Source: UBA877 sp034436335
Lineage (GTDB): Bacteria > Chloroflexota > Anaerolineae > Anaerolineales > Villigracilaceae
Direction of reading: 5' to 3'
DNA: 26,181 nt
Assembly: GCA_034436335.1 (NCBI GenBank)
Contig: DAOTVO010000041.1
Coordinates: 1 to 26,181 of the forward strand
Shown here: one piece after another, positions 1 to 7,510 of the stretch
Layout: every line of letters begins with the position of its first letter
Numbering within the stretch: the stretch's first letter is position 1
Notes under the pieces: model-generated
The model's input: only the letters and a program-made list of their open reading frames with translations
The model's database searches: none
Told to the model about the DNA's origin: nothing
Translations under genes and position numbers: made by a program

Positions 1-180
1 GCCTTCCGGGAAGATGCCTGCCGGGTGCGTAAAGATCATGCGCCGGAGAATTTTGCCATCCTGCGGCATATGGCGGTGAACCTGCTCAAACAAGAGAAAA
101 CTGCCAAAGGTGGCATGCAAGCCAAACGCCTACAGGCCGGTTGGAATGAAGATTACTTGCTCAAGGTGTTGAGCGGTTGA
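1..180 (+). pseudogene. C-terminal end of an ISAs1-family-type transposase (cut by window edge)
   Basis: Frame 1 is open from the first base to TGA at 178-180 and encodes the last 59 residues of a transposase. Recognisable elements are an HAPENFAILRHMAVNLLK stretch and the ending GWNEDYLLKVLSG. From memory this matches the C-terminus of ISAs1-family (DDE) transposases, in which the conserved R/K-x-N-x-A/I-x-LRH-x-A-LNLLK segment closes the catalytic domain. Whether the copy is intact cannot be judged because the rest lies outside the window. Family assignment is from motif memory only. Confidence 0.72.
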
Positions 181-195
181 AATGCGATTGCCCTA
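181..195. repeat. Putative right terminal inverted repeat of the ISAs1-like element
   Basis: Directly after the transposase stop is AATGCGATTGCCCTA. ISAs1-type elements as I recall them end a few bases after the transposase in a sequence like the complement of CAGGGCAATCGCAT, which fits. The left end is outside the window, so this is inference. Confidence 0.4.
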
Positions 196-212
196 CCCCA
201 ATTCAAATCTCG

Positions 213-242
213 TTGGCGCAATCCTGTGAAATAAGGTATAAT
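213..242 (+). promoter_or_regulatory. Sigma70-type promoter of the S1-domain gene
   Basis: A -35 box TTGGCG (213-218) and a perfect -10 box TATAAT (237-242) are separated by 18 bp, 37 bp before the start codon at 280. It sits just outside the IS remnant, so the IS insertion did not remove it. Confidence 0.7.
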
Positions 243-279
243 CGGCCTTCGGCTAAATTTCAGACTACGGAGAAATTCT

Positions 280-1041
280 ATGGAAACCACAACCGCGGCG
301 CCAGAAAGCGCGCTGCAACCTAAAGCACGTCTGACAGGCAAAGTCATTAAAACCACAATTGCAGGGGCAGTTCTCGATATCGGACAGAAAGTTCCCGGCG
401 TCATTCATATCTCACAACTTAGCAAGGAAGCCGTCAACCGCGTGGAGGATGTTCTCAAGGTCGGGCAGACGGTGGATGTATGGGTACGCCGCGTTCAGGA
501 CGACCGCGTGGAACTCACCATGATTGAGCCGCTGGCGCTCGAATGGAAAGAAATTGAACCGGGCATGCTGGTCAAGGGAAAGGTAGCCCGCCTGGAAAGT
601 TACGGAGCCTTTGTTGAAATCGGCGCCGAGCGGCCCGGCTTGGTGCATGTCAGCGAGATTTCGCACGATTACGTCAAGAATCCGTCCGAGGTGCTCAAGG
701 AAGGCGACGAGGTGGAAGCCAAAGTGCTGGACGTTGACCGCCGCAAGCGGCAAATCCGCTTGAGCATCAAAGCCGCCACACCCAAACCCGAAGAGGTGCT
801 GGCCGAGGCCAAGAAAAGTGAAACACGCGGCAAGCGCGGCAAGGGCAAGAAACAAGAAGAACCGACCGAAGAAGTGGAAACCCACGAACGCGAACTAACC
901 GCCTTCGAAATTGCCTTCCAGAAAGCACAGGAACGCTCCGGCAAGAAAATTATGGTCAAGAGCAAGAAGCCTCGCTCCGGCACGTCGAAAGAACACGAGG
1001 AGATTTTCGACCGCACGTTGAAAAATCTTGCAGAGAAGTAA
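280..1041 (+). CDS. S1 RNA-binding domain protein (two S1 repeats)
   Basis: This 253-residue protein probably binds RNA or ribosomes in the cytoplasm. Two S1/OB-fold repeats are visible at about residues 16-82 and 95-164. The second has the classic core GxVxRLxxYGAFVEIG...GLVHVSEIS and the ending DVDRRKRQIRLSIKA. A Lys/Arg/Glu-rich linker (about 175-205) and a short basic C-terminal tail follow. It is much shorter than ribosomal protein S1 (four to six repeats), so it is better called a small S1-like protein. The ATG at 280 is preceded by GGAGAA at 269-274. The gene is flanked by its own promoter and a strong terminator, so it is probably monocistronic. The precise target is unknown. Confidence 0.9.
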   Translation: METTTAAPESALQPKARLTGKVIKTTIAGAVLDIGQKVPGVIHISQLSKEAVNRVEDVLKVGQTVDVWVRRVQDDRVELTMIEPLALEWKEIEPGMLVKGKVARLESYGAFVEIGAERPGLVHVSEISHDYVKNPSEVLKEGDEVEAKVLDVDRRKRQIRLSIKAATPKPEEVLAEAKKSETRGKRGKGKKQEEPTEEVETHERELTAFEIAFQKAQERSGKKIMVKSKKPRSGTSKEHEEIFDRTLKNLAEK

Positions 1042-1086
1042 GCCTGTTGTCAAGACCAGAGCCGCAACCCAAGTTTAGAGAAAACC

Positions 1087-1117
1087 ACCGCCCCCGCTTG
1101 CGCGAGGGCGGTTTTTG
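1087..1117. terminator. Rho-independent terminator after the S1 gene, probably bidirectional
   Basis: An 11-bp stem (1087-1097 with 1102-1112, one C/A mismatch) closes a TTGC loop and is followed by TTTTT on the plus strand. On the minus strand the stem is followed by TTTTCTC, so it may also stop transcripts arriving from the acyl-AMP ligase gene on the other strand. Confidence 0.85.
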
Positions 1118-1165
1118 CAAAATATTTTTCGAGCCGCTAATCCGAAGACGCCGAAGGAGAGTATG

Positions 1166-1260
1166 ATGGATAAAATCAACAAGCCCGCCAAATTCAAAAA
1201 AACGCACGGGGATTCACAGACGAAGAGCAGACTGCGGTGAAAGAACGCGCCCAAGATCGG
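1166..1260 (+). pseudogene. Decayed DUF1801-like gene: 5' fragment with frameshift and internal deletion
   Basis: A good ribosome site AAGGAG (1154-1159) precedes ATG at 1166 (also ATG at 1163). The frame starts MDKINKPAKFKK, then hits a run of seven A (1196-1202). Past this run the neighbouring frame reads GFTDEEQTAVKERAQDR (1210-1260), which strongly resembles the GFTDEE-AAMKERA-ELKAEAR segment near the N-terminus of DUF1801 proteins. A one-base shift in the A run joins the two. Homology ends at about 1260 and a hairpin terminator follows at once, suggesting the middle and 3' part of the gene were deleted. In the unshifted frame only a 24-25-residue peptide is made (stop at 1240). Confidence 0.6.
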
Positions 1261-1270
1261 CTTTCAGCAC

Positions 1271-1300
1271 CCGGCCTCTGCATGGCCGGTTCTTGTTTTC
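1271..1300 (+). terminator. Hairpin terminator, probably of the decayed DUF1801-like gene
   Basis: A perfect 6-bp stem CCGGCC (1271-1276) / GGCCGG (1284-1289) with a 7-base loop is followed by TTCTTGTTTTC on the plus strand. The stretch 1042-1352 otherwise holds only the S1 terminator and the gene fragment. Confidence 0.6.
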
Positions 1301-1352
1301 CAACTCCATTTTCCAGCGCCAAACAAGCGCCCGGCCTAAACGCGCAGTTCAC

Positions 1353-3047
1353 CTAAAAAGCCAGTCCTTTTTCCTGCATTTCCTTCAGGAACTTTTCTTT
1401 GTTTGCCAGACGTGCCGTCTTGCCGCTGGATGTCTTGGCCAGCCAGTGCTTGCCGACCACATGCACATAACGCAAGGCGACAGCCGAACCGCGCGTCACC
1501 GCCGCGCGAACGGCATCGGCTATCTTCTGCCGCTCGGCCGCGTCCTCGGTATCCACTTCGACAACCATCACCACATCCTCCGTGCCGAGCGCCTCGTTGA
1601 ACACGCCGAAGGCCGAAGCGCGGCCAGGATGTACCCCGGGGACCTCATAAGCCAAATGTTCAAGGTCCTGCGGATAGATGTTCTTCCCGCCGACGATAAT
1701 CAGGTCTTTTTTACGTCCGGTAATGTAAACCTCGCCGTCCACCAGGTAACCGTAATCGCCGGTCAAATACCAGTCACCAACAAAGGCCTTCTTGGTCACA
1801 TCGGGACGGCGGTAATACCCCGTCAGCATACAATCGCTCTTGACCGCCACCTCTCCCACATGGCGGTCGGGCAAATCGTGTCCTTTTTCGTCCACCACAC
1901 GAACAGCCGTTCCGGGAATGGGCTTTCCGCATCCCACCATCCGCACCGAAACCTGTTCCGGTTGGGCAAGCCGGGCAATCTTCTCGACCTGCAGTGATTC
2001 GCGGTCAATATCTTCGTACATCACGGGAGTGTCAATACCGCCTTGCGTGACGGCAAAGACATTTTCGGCCATGCCATAACAGGTGGTCAACGCCTCATAG
2101 CGCAAGCCATAGGCCTTGAAACGTTCATAGAAGGCCTGGTGGCTCTCCCAACGTATCGGCTCTGAACAGTTCGAGACCGCCCGCCAGGAAGACAGGTCCA
2201 CCCCCTCCAGGTCGCGGTCGCGCACTTTTTGGGCGCAAAAATTGTAGGCAAAATTCGGCAGCCAGGAAAGCGTCCCCTTATACTTCGAAACAGTCTGAAA
2301 CAGGCGGTAGGGAGCGCGCACCCAGTCAAAAGGCGACATGATGACCAGGGGATTACCCATCAAAATGGGCATCAACCAGCAGGCAATCAGCCCCATGTCG
2401 TGATAGAGAGGCAGCCAGGAAACAAAGACATCCTCGTCTCTCAAACGAATCGCATCGCTGTAATGAGTCAACTGGTTGAAGATAGCCTGATGCGAAAGTG
2501 CCACGCCTTTTTGCAAACCGGTTGTGCCGGAAGAATGCTGCAGAATGGCAATATCTTCGGGTTTGCGCCGCAAGCCGCCTAGGGTCTCGAAATCGGGCGT
2601 CGCCGGACCGGAAGCCTGGTCGCTGACAATGACCGCTTTGACCGAATCCTCGCCCGGTTTGAGCGCGGCGCGCACTTCCGCCTCGAAGTCCGGGTAGGTC
2701 ACGATGGCCGTCGGTTCGGTAATCGCCACCAGCGAGGCCAGTTCGGCGCGGTATTTTTCGGGCAGGAGTTTCTCGGTCAGGAACGGCATAATGGAAGGGA
2801 TGGCCCCGTGCAAAATGGCGCCCCAGTGAGCATACAGCATATCAATGCCATGCTGAAGGATGATGGTTACCACATCTCCCGTCTGAACGCCATTGCGCCG
2901 GTAGGTCTCGGCGTAGCCGGCCGCGCCGTGCAAAAGTTCACGGTAAGTGACCGGACGGTCGGGCTGACCAGCATGTTGAATAATCACACAAACTTTATCG
3001 GGAGTTTTTTCGTAATGGCTTTTGAGAATTTCAGAAAAGGTGGGCAT
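1353..3047 (-). CDS. Fatty-acyl-AMP ligase / acyl-CoA synthetase-like AMP-binding enzyme
   Basis: This 564-residue ANL-superfamily enzyme activates a carboxylic (probably fatty) acid as acyl-adenylate and passes it to a thiol, either CoA or an acyl carrier protein. Visible motifs are the P-loop LQHSSGTTGLQKGV (169-182), WLPLYHDMGLI (211-221), the adenine-binding CYGMAE (323-328), TGDYGYLVDGEVYITGRKKDLII (429-451) with the hinge region, and the C-terminal catalytic lysine K543 in KTSSGKTAR. The YHDMGLI motif and overall pattern are closer to the FAAL group (acyl transfer to ACP) than to medium-chain CoA ligases. The gene lies 32 bp after the ACP gene in the same direction, which supports ACP as acceptor. 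Length is normal. FAAL versus FACL is not settled by sequence alone. Confidence 0.88.
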   Translation of the reverse strand: MPTFSEILKSHYEKTPDKVCVIIQHAGQPDRPVTYRELLHGAAGYAETYRRNGVQTGDVVTIILQHGIDMLYAHWGAILHGAIPSIMPFLTEKLLPEKYRAELASLVAITEPTAIVTYPDFEAEVRAALKPGEDSVKAVIVSDQASGPATPDFETLGGLRRKPEDIAILQHSSGTTGLQKGVALSHQAIFNQLTHYSDAIRLRDEDVFVSWLPLYHDMGLIACWLMPILMGNPLVIMSPFDWVRAPYRLFQTVSKYKGTLSWLPNFAYNFCAQKVRDRDLEGVDLSSWRAVSNCSEPIRWESHQAFYERFKAYGLRYEALTTCYGMAENVFAVTQGGIDTPVMYEDIDRESLQVEKIARLAQPEQVSVRMVGCGKPIPGTAVRVVDEKGHDLPDRHVGEVAVKSDCMLTGYYRRPDVTKKAFVGDWYLTGDYGYLVDGEVYITGRKKDLIIVGGKNIYPQDLEHLAYEVPGVHPGRASAFGVFNEALGTEDVVMVVEVDTEDAAERQKIADAVRAAVTRGSAVALRYVHVVGKHWLAKTSSGKTARLANKEKFLKEMQEKGLAF

Positions 3048-3079
3048 AAGAAAATCTCGCGAGAAGCGGCCGAAATGAA

Positions 3080-3328
3080 TCAGGACTGACGCGAGCGAAT
3101 CAGGGCCGCCAGTTGATTGAGCGTATCAAAGGTGCTGGCATTGAGTTCAGAATCGTCAATGCGGACGCCAAATTTGTCCTCCACAAACATCCCCAAATCT
3201 ACGAGGTGAAACGAGTCAATGAGGCCGCTCGAAAGCAGTGGCTCGTCCGGGTCGAGGACACGGCCGGGGAGTTTGACTATCTCGGTCACGATATATTTTG
3301 AAAGGACAGCAACGATTTCTTCGTTCAT
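3080..3328 (-). CDS. Acyl carrier protein
   Basis: This 82-residue protein is an acyl/peptidyl carrier domain. The phosphopantetheine attachment serine is S39 in SSGLIDSFHLVDL, and it is rich in acidic residues as expected. The start at 3328 (MNEEIVAVL) is chosen over a longer reading from 3379 because AAGGAG lies 7 bp upstream of this ATG. It precedes the AMP-ligase gene by 32 bp, so the two probably form a transcription unit in which the ligase loads this ACP. The sequence is unlike housekeeping AcpP (no DSLD core), so a dedicated secondary or envelope-lipid role is more likely. Confidence 0.9.
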   Translation of the reverse strand: MNEEIVAVLSKYIVTEIVKLPGRVLDPDEPLLSSGLIDSFHLVDLGMFVEDKFGVRIDDSELNASTFDTLNQLAALIRSRQS

Positions 3329-3443
3329 CAGAGAACTCCTTGTATCGCCGATTTTTTCAGTCTGCAATCTCAATAGCAAATCGCAAAGCAGGGGCTATTT
3401 TATCAAACATTTCTTCTAGAGACGAAAGGGCATCACAAACGAC

Positions 3444-5447
3444 TTATGGCATTGTCAGCCAAGCGGCATTGGTGACGAAAAGATAGCGGCTGTCGCCCAG
3501 TGCCAGACGGTTGGTCAGATTGGCGGTTTGCAGTGTAGCCACATCCACGCGAAACAGGCGCAGAACGTAGCGGCTTTCCTGCCAGTCAGAACCAAGCCAG
3601 GCCAGCGAACGGCCATCCGGCGACCAGACCAGGGCCGGATTAAGCAGAAGAACCGGGGCCAACTGACGAGTGGTAAAGTTGCGGGCGTTGACGAGGAAGT
3701 TGACGCCATCGGTGACGCGGCCAGAATAGTCGCTGCGCACGGCCATGTGGACGGCCAGCCATTCGCCCCCCGGCTGCCAGGCGTAATCGGCCAGGAGGTC
3801 GCCAAAGAGCGGGAAGCGGCGGGTCGGGACAGCATCGGCGGTGGCAAAGGCCAGGTTGCTCTTATTTTCTTCGGGGATGTACTCGTAGGCCAGCACGCCG
3901 CCGTCGGGGGCAATCAGCGGGCGGCTGATGCCAATCAAGGCGCGGCTCTGACCGGTCTGCAGGTCGGTCAGCCAGGCGCCCTGCCGCTCGCAGAGACCGT
4001 AGTTGCTGCAAGTGCCGCTTTCCCAGAAGATGCGCTGTCCGTCGGTGGAGGGATACAGTTCAATGGGCGACTCGCCCGCGCCGGTAAGAACGGTCAGCGC
4101 GGAACCGTCGTCCTGGGCGCGCGCCAAAACCGCGCCGCTTCCCTGCCGGACAAGGAGGACGATGCCGCCATCCGGCAGGTAGAGCGCGCCAGTTTGACCG
4201 TAAGAGTAGAAGCGGTCGGTGAGCAGGGTTAGCGTTCGACCGTCGGTGCGGTAGAGCCAACCGCCCTGATTGACAAGCAAGGCTTTGCCGTCTGGCGAGG
4301 CGGCCTGAAAGTCCCAGCCGGGGCCGAGCAGTTGGGCAGAGGTTTCACTTTCCAGGTCGAAGAGGAAGACGCCCAGCGGTTGATAGAAGCCTCCTTCTCG
4401 CACCGCCGCGCCAAAAACAAGCCGCGCCGCAGAGGAGGCCAGGGACGGGCCGGCGGCGGTCGTAGGCAGAAGCCCGGCAGAGGGAAGCGGGGTAAGCGTG
4501 GGGGTCGGGGAGGCGGAGGCAAGCGCGGTCGCATCACGCACGCCGCGCCAGATGCTGTCCAGCGCCTGCAAGCCGGTGAAACTGCGCGTGTTCCAGGCTT
4601 CGGTCGAAATATGGAAGCCGTCGTTGCGCACTGGGTCCATGCCGTGATTAGGCAGCGGCTGGACGGCCAGCCAGAAGTTCCACAAGGGCAGGTCGTATTC
4701 GTGCGCCAGGCGGGCAGTGGTCAGGTTGATGCTGTGGTCGCCTTCCACGTTATCGGCCTTGGTGGCCAGGATGGGGACTGCGCCATGCGCGAGGACCGTC
4801 TCGATAATCTGGCGCATGTATTTTTCGTATTCTTCGTCCGTGCGGCCTTTCCACCAGACTTCAAAACTGATAAACACGATGGTTGGCTTGGTTACGCGCA
4901 ATTCACATTCAAGCGGATTCTCCCCCGCCAGGCAAACATCCGGATTGGCCCACAGCGGCGAGAGGACGGTGGCGGCGTTGAATCCGCCCTTCACCGCCTG
5001 GCCGTCGGTGTCGAAATAACCGGTAAAATTGTCAATCGTCTCTTGCAGGTACTGGTAGGCGGGGCCGAGGTTGTAGCGGTCGGGATGGTCAAAGAAGCCC
5101 ATAAAAGCGGCCCGGACGTTCTGACAGTCGCCAATTTTGGAAAAGGCACGCGGGTTGTTGCCCATTGCCAGACCTTGCCGATAAATTTCGATGGCGCGCC
5201 CGGTCGCGGCCGGGACGACCGGCCACTCCTGCCAGCGTTCGGGCGGCAGACGCGTATCAGGTGTGGCGGTCGGTTCGGGAGGCAGAGTCGGGGCGATGAT
5301 GGCTGTGGGAGGCGGGGCCAGTTCAAGGGTCGCGGTGGCCGAGGCGGACGGCGCGGAAGCAGTGGCCGTTGCGGGGGGGAGAGATGTCGCACCGCCGCAG
5401 GCAGAAAGGAAAACAAACAGCAACAAGCAAGCCCAGAAACGTCTCAT
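3444..5447 (-). CDS. SGNH-like lipoprotein with Cys in the nucleophile position and a C-terminal beta-propeller
   Basis: A 667-residue exported lipoprotein. The lipobox LSAC ends at C17, and a Pro/Thr/Ala-rich linker (about 20-65) leads to an SGNH-type domain (about 70-305). Block I reads FSKIGDCQN, with C108 where SGNH hydrolases have the GDS serine. The last block has DGFHIS (D276, H279), the usual Asp-x-x-His pair. Residues about 330-667 contain repeated blade-like segments (SPDG, STDG, APDG, SPDG), typical of TolB/PD40 propellers. ATG at 5447 overlaps the TGA of the upstream paralog by 4 bp (ATGA), which fixes the start. Its place behind MBOAT and SGNH genes suggests a role in surface acylation or deacylation. 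Substrate and actual catalysis are unknown. Confidence 0.82.
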   Translation of the reverse strand: MRRFWACLLLFVFLSACGGATSLPPATATASAPSASATATLELAPPPTAIIAPTLPPEPTATPDTRLPPERWQEWPVVPAATGRAIEIYRQGLAMGNNPRAFSKIGDCQNVRAAFMGFFDHPDRYNLGPAYQYLQETIDNFTGYFDTDGQAVKGGFNAATVLSPLWANPDVCLAGENPLECELRVTKPTIVFISFEVWWKGRTDEEYEKYMRQIIETVLAHGAVPILATKADNVEGDHSINLTTARLAHEYDLPLWNFWLAVQPLPNHGMDPVRNDGFHISTEAWNTRSFTGLQALDSIWRGVRDATALASASPTPTLTPLPSAGLLPTTAAGPSLASSAARLVFGAAVREGGFYQPLGVFLFDLESETSAQLLGPGWDFQAASPDGKALLVNQGGWLYRTDGRTLTLLTDRFYSYGQTGALYLPDGGIVLLVRQGSGAVLARAQDDGSALTVLTGAGESPIELYPSTDGQRIFWESGTCSNYGLCERQGAWLTDLQTGQSRALIGISRPLIAPDGGVLAYEYIPEENKSNLAFATADAVPTRRFPLFGDLLADYAWQPGGEWLAVHMAVRSDYSGRVTDGVNFLVNARNFTTRQLAPVLLLNPALVWSPDGRSLAWLGSDWQESRYVLRLFRVDVATLQTANLTNRLALGDSRYLFVTNAAWLTMP

Positions 5448-6409
5448 GGCAGATTGTTCAAGGCGCGGTAAACGGCGTCTATGCTTTGCAGAGCCGTCAG
5501 ATTGCGCCAGGGCCAGGCCAGACTCATGCGCATCGGGTCGTCGAAATAGGCGCGCGCCCCCAAGCCGGTCAGGTGGAAGCCATCCTCGCCGACGCCGTGA
5601 CCCGCTAGCGGCTGGACAGCCGCCCAAAAATTCCACAAGGGCAGTTCATACTCGGCGGCCACGCGGGCAATAGCGGCATTGATGGAATGATCGCCTTCGA
5701 GATTATCGGCCTTGGTCGCCAAAATGGGAACCACATCCTGCGAAAGGACATACTCCACCAGCGAGCGCAGACGCGCCTCGTAGTCGGAGGCGGGTTTATC
5801 GGCCCACCAGGTCTCGAAACTGAGGATGGCAATGCTAGGATTATACTGCTCGATTTCGCACTCCATCGGCGACTTGTTGGCGCCGCAATTGGCCGGGTCG
5901 GTGTAATAAAGCGTCTGCACGGCGGCCACATTCAGCCCGCCCTTGACGGCAAAACTCTTGCGCGACCAGGAACCGGCAAAGTGGTCAATGGTTGGCTGAA
6001 GGTAAGCGTAATTGCCGAGGCGGTAATCGCCGGTGTCGAACATCGTCAAAAAGTAGGGATTGATGTTCTGGCAGTCGCCGAGTTTCGAGAAGCGGTTTGG
6101 GTCGCGGCCGCGCGCCAGCCCGCGCTGATAGACTTCCCTCATGCGCTGGGAGACGCCCTGCGGGTAAACCGGCCAATTCATCCAGTCGGCGGGCGAAAGT
6201 GTGGGCGCAGGCGAAACGGTCGGCGAAGGGGTCACGCCGGGGGAGAGGGATTCGGTCGGCGTTTCCACGGGTGTCTCGGTCGGGAGCGGGAGGCTGGTCG
6301 CCGTGACGGCAGACGTCTCCGCGATGATAGGCGTCCCCCACCGCGGCGTGCAGGAGGCGAGGAAAAAGCACAGGAAGCAAAATGCAAGGGAGGTTTTCTT
6401 TATGGACAT
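5444..6409 (-). CDS. SGNH-like lipoprotein with Cys in the nucleophile position
   Basis: A 321-residue lipoprotein. The signal peptide ends in LASC (C20), followed by a Thr/Pro/Ser-rich linker to about residue 72 and an SGNH-like domain. Block I is FSKLGDCQN (C113 in place of the catalytic Ser), and the final block is DGFHLT (D276, H279). It shares many stretches with the SGNH domain of the next gene (VPILATKADN, EGDHSIN, LPLWNFW, AVQPL), so the two are tandem duplicates, this one without the propeller. The start at 6409 overlaps the upstream stop by 10 bp. It probably acts at the outer face of the membrane as part of the acylation operon. Confidence 0.83.
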   Translation of the reverse strand: MSIKKTSLAFCFLCFFLASCTPRWGTPIIAETSAVTATSLPLPTETPVETPTESLSPGVTPSPTVSPAPTLSPADWMNWPVYPQGVSQRMREVYQRGLARGRDPNRFSKLGDCQNINPYFLTMFDTGDYRLGNYAYLQPTIDHFAGSWSRKSFAVKGGLNVAAVQTLYYTDPANCGANKSPMECEIEQYNPSIAILSFETWWADKPASDYEARLRSLVEYVLSQDVVPILATKADNLEGDHSINAAIARVAAEYELPLWNFWAAVQPLAGHGVGEDGFHLTGLGARAYFDDPMRMSLAWPWRNLTALQSIDAVYRALNNLP

Positions 6410-7509
6410 AGTTGATTTTGAAGAACGGGGCGAACCTGTTCGGACATCAGCGTCTGCCCGGCAGGGGTAACATGAATGGCGCTGTTGGTGAATTGGTCTG
6501 CGGGGATGATGTTCCAAAGGTCAAGGTAAATCCAGCCTTCGGCGGCGGCGCGTTCCCGCATCATTAAACGCCAGTCATCGTACGCCCAGCGCGGGTAGAG
6601 GAAGTTGTAGCGCAGGTCGCTGTTTTTGCCGCTGCTGATGAGCATCGGTTCATTGATAATGAGGACAGGGATGTCTCCGGCGGCAGACAGGACGGCATCA
6701 AAGACATCGAAGGCCAGTTGACTTTTGTCGAGGAGCGGCCCCGTCTGGCCATGGAAGGTGACGTCGGTATCGAAGTCGGTCTGGGCACGCGTATAGTCCG
6801 TGGGGTAAGTCTGGTCAATGCCGGTGGCCGACCACAGCACGCCGTAGAGTTGCAGGCGCAGAAGGTCGGCCAGAGCGCGGCGCTGACCGATGAGGGTCTG
6901 GTCCCAAAACGAGGGGCGGACGAGGGCCGGGTCGGCGGGGTCGAGGGAGAGGCTGTAGCGGGCAATCAGATCGTCCACGCGGGCGGCGTTGTTGGCAACG
7001 ATGGGCGAGGAGAGTTGTTTGTCGTAGGGAAAGGCTTCGAGGGTCAGCGGCCAGATGACCAGGTCCGGCTGGTAGCGCAGGGCGTAGTCCAGCACCATCA
7101 GGTCTTTGGTCAGCGAGACGGTCGGGTAGCCGAGGTTGTAGACGCGCACGGTGCGCCCGTCGCAGGCCGTCAGATGAGCGGCATCCAGTTGACCGGCAAG
7201 GGTTTCTTCGGGGCGCAGGAGCGTGCCCCAGGTGGAGGAATCGCCGATGACGATGACGCGGTACTCCCCGGCGGGTTTCGGGCCGACGGCGATGACGTGC
7301 GAGGCGAACATGGCGTCCAGGTCGAAGAGGCTCAGGTTGTAGGAGCGCTCGGAATCCTCGCCAAAGGGAAAGCGCAGGCGGCCATCGAAGAGGCGGTTGT
7401 AGAGCGAGAGACGGCCAATGCCGGCGGGCAGGGCGGCCACTAGCAGGTCGAGGACGAGAAACAGAAGCAGTCCCTTGAGCAGAACGTTGCGGAGGAAGCG
7501 GGCGTCCAT
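6400..7509 (-). CDS. Membrane-anchored SGNH/GDSL-type protein of an O-acylation system
   Basis: 369 residues with one N-terminal membrane helix (about 8-28) and an extracytoplasmic SGNH-type domain. Block I is IVIGDSSTWG with S91 as likely nucleophile. Near the C-terminus SAIHVTPAG supplies H346, but the residue three before it is Ser, not the usual Asp (N342 lies four before). The gene starts 2 bp after the MBOAT stop. This matches the MBOAT + SGNH partner logic known for AlgI/AlgJ/AlgX, PatA/PatB and DltB/DltD, in which the MBOAT brings acyl groups across the membrane and the SGNH protein hands them to a polymer. The final acceptor here is unknown. Confidence 0.82.
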   Translation of the reverse strand: MDARFLRNVLLKGLLLFLVLDLLVAALPAGIGRLSLYNRLFDGRLRFPFGEDSERSYNLSLFDLDAMFASHVIAVGPKPAGEYRVIVIGDSSTWGTLLRPEETLAGQLDAAHLTACDGRTVRVYNLGYPTVSLTKDLMVLDYALRYQPDLVIWPLTLEAFPYDKQLSSPIVANNAARVDDLIARYSLSLDPADPALVRPSFWDQTLIGQRRALADLLRLQLYGVLWSATGIDQTYPTDYTRAQTDFDTDVTFHGQTGPLLDKSQLAFDVFDAVLSAAGDIPVLIINEPMLISSGKNSDLRYNFLYPRWAYDDWRLMMRERAAAEGWIYLDLWNIIPADQFTNSAIHVTPAGQTLMSEQVRPVLQNQLCP

Positions 7510-7510
7510 G

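Noticed and set aside
1293..1997. Plus-strand ORF of 234 codons
   Set aside because: Lies antisense inside the acyl-AMP ligase gene, whose motifs are intact; no recognisable domain or ribosome site.
4332..5471. Plus-strand ORF of 379 codons
   Set aside because: Antisense to the propeller lipoprotein; composition is Arg/Gly-rich low complexity from GC-rich shadow reading.
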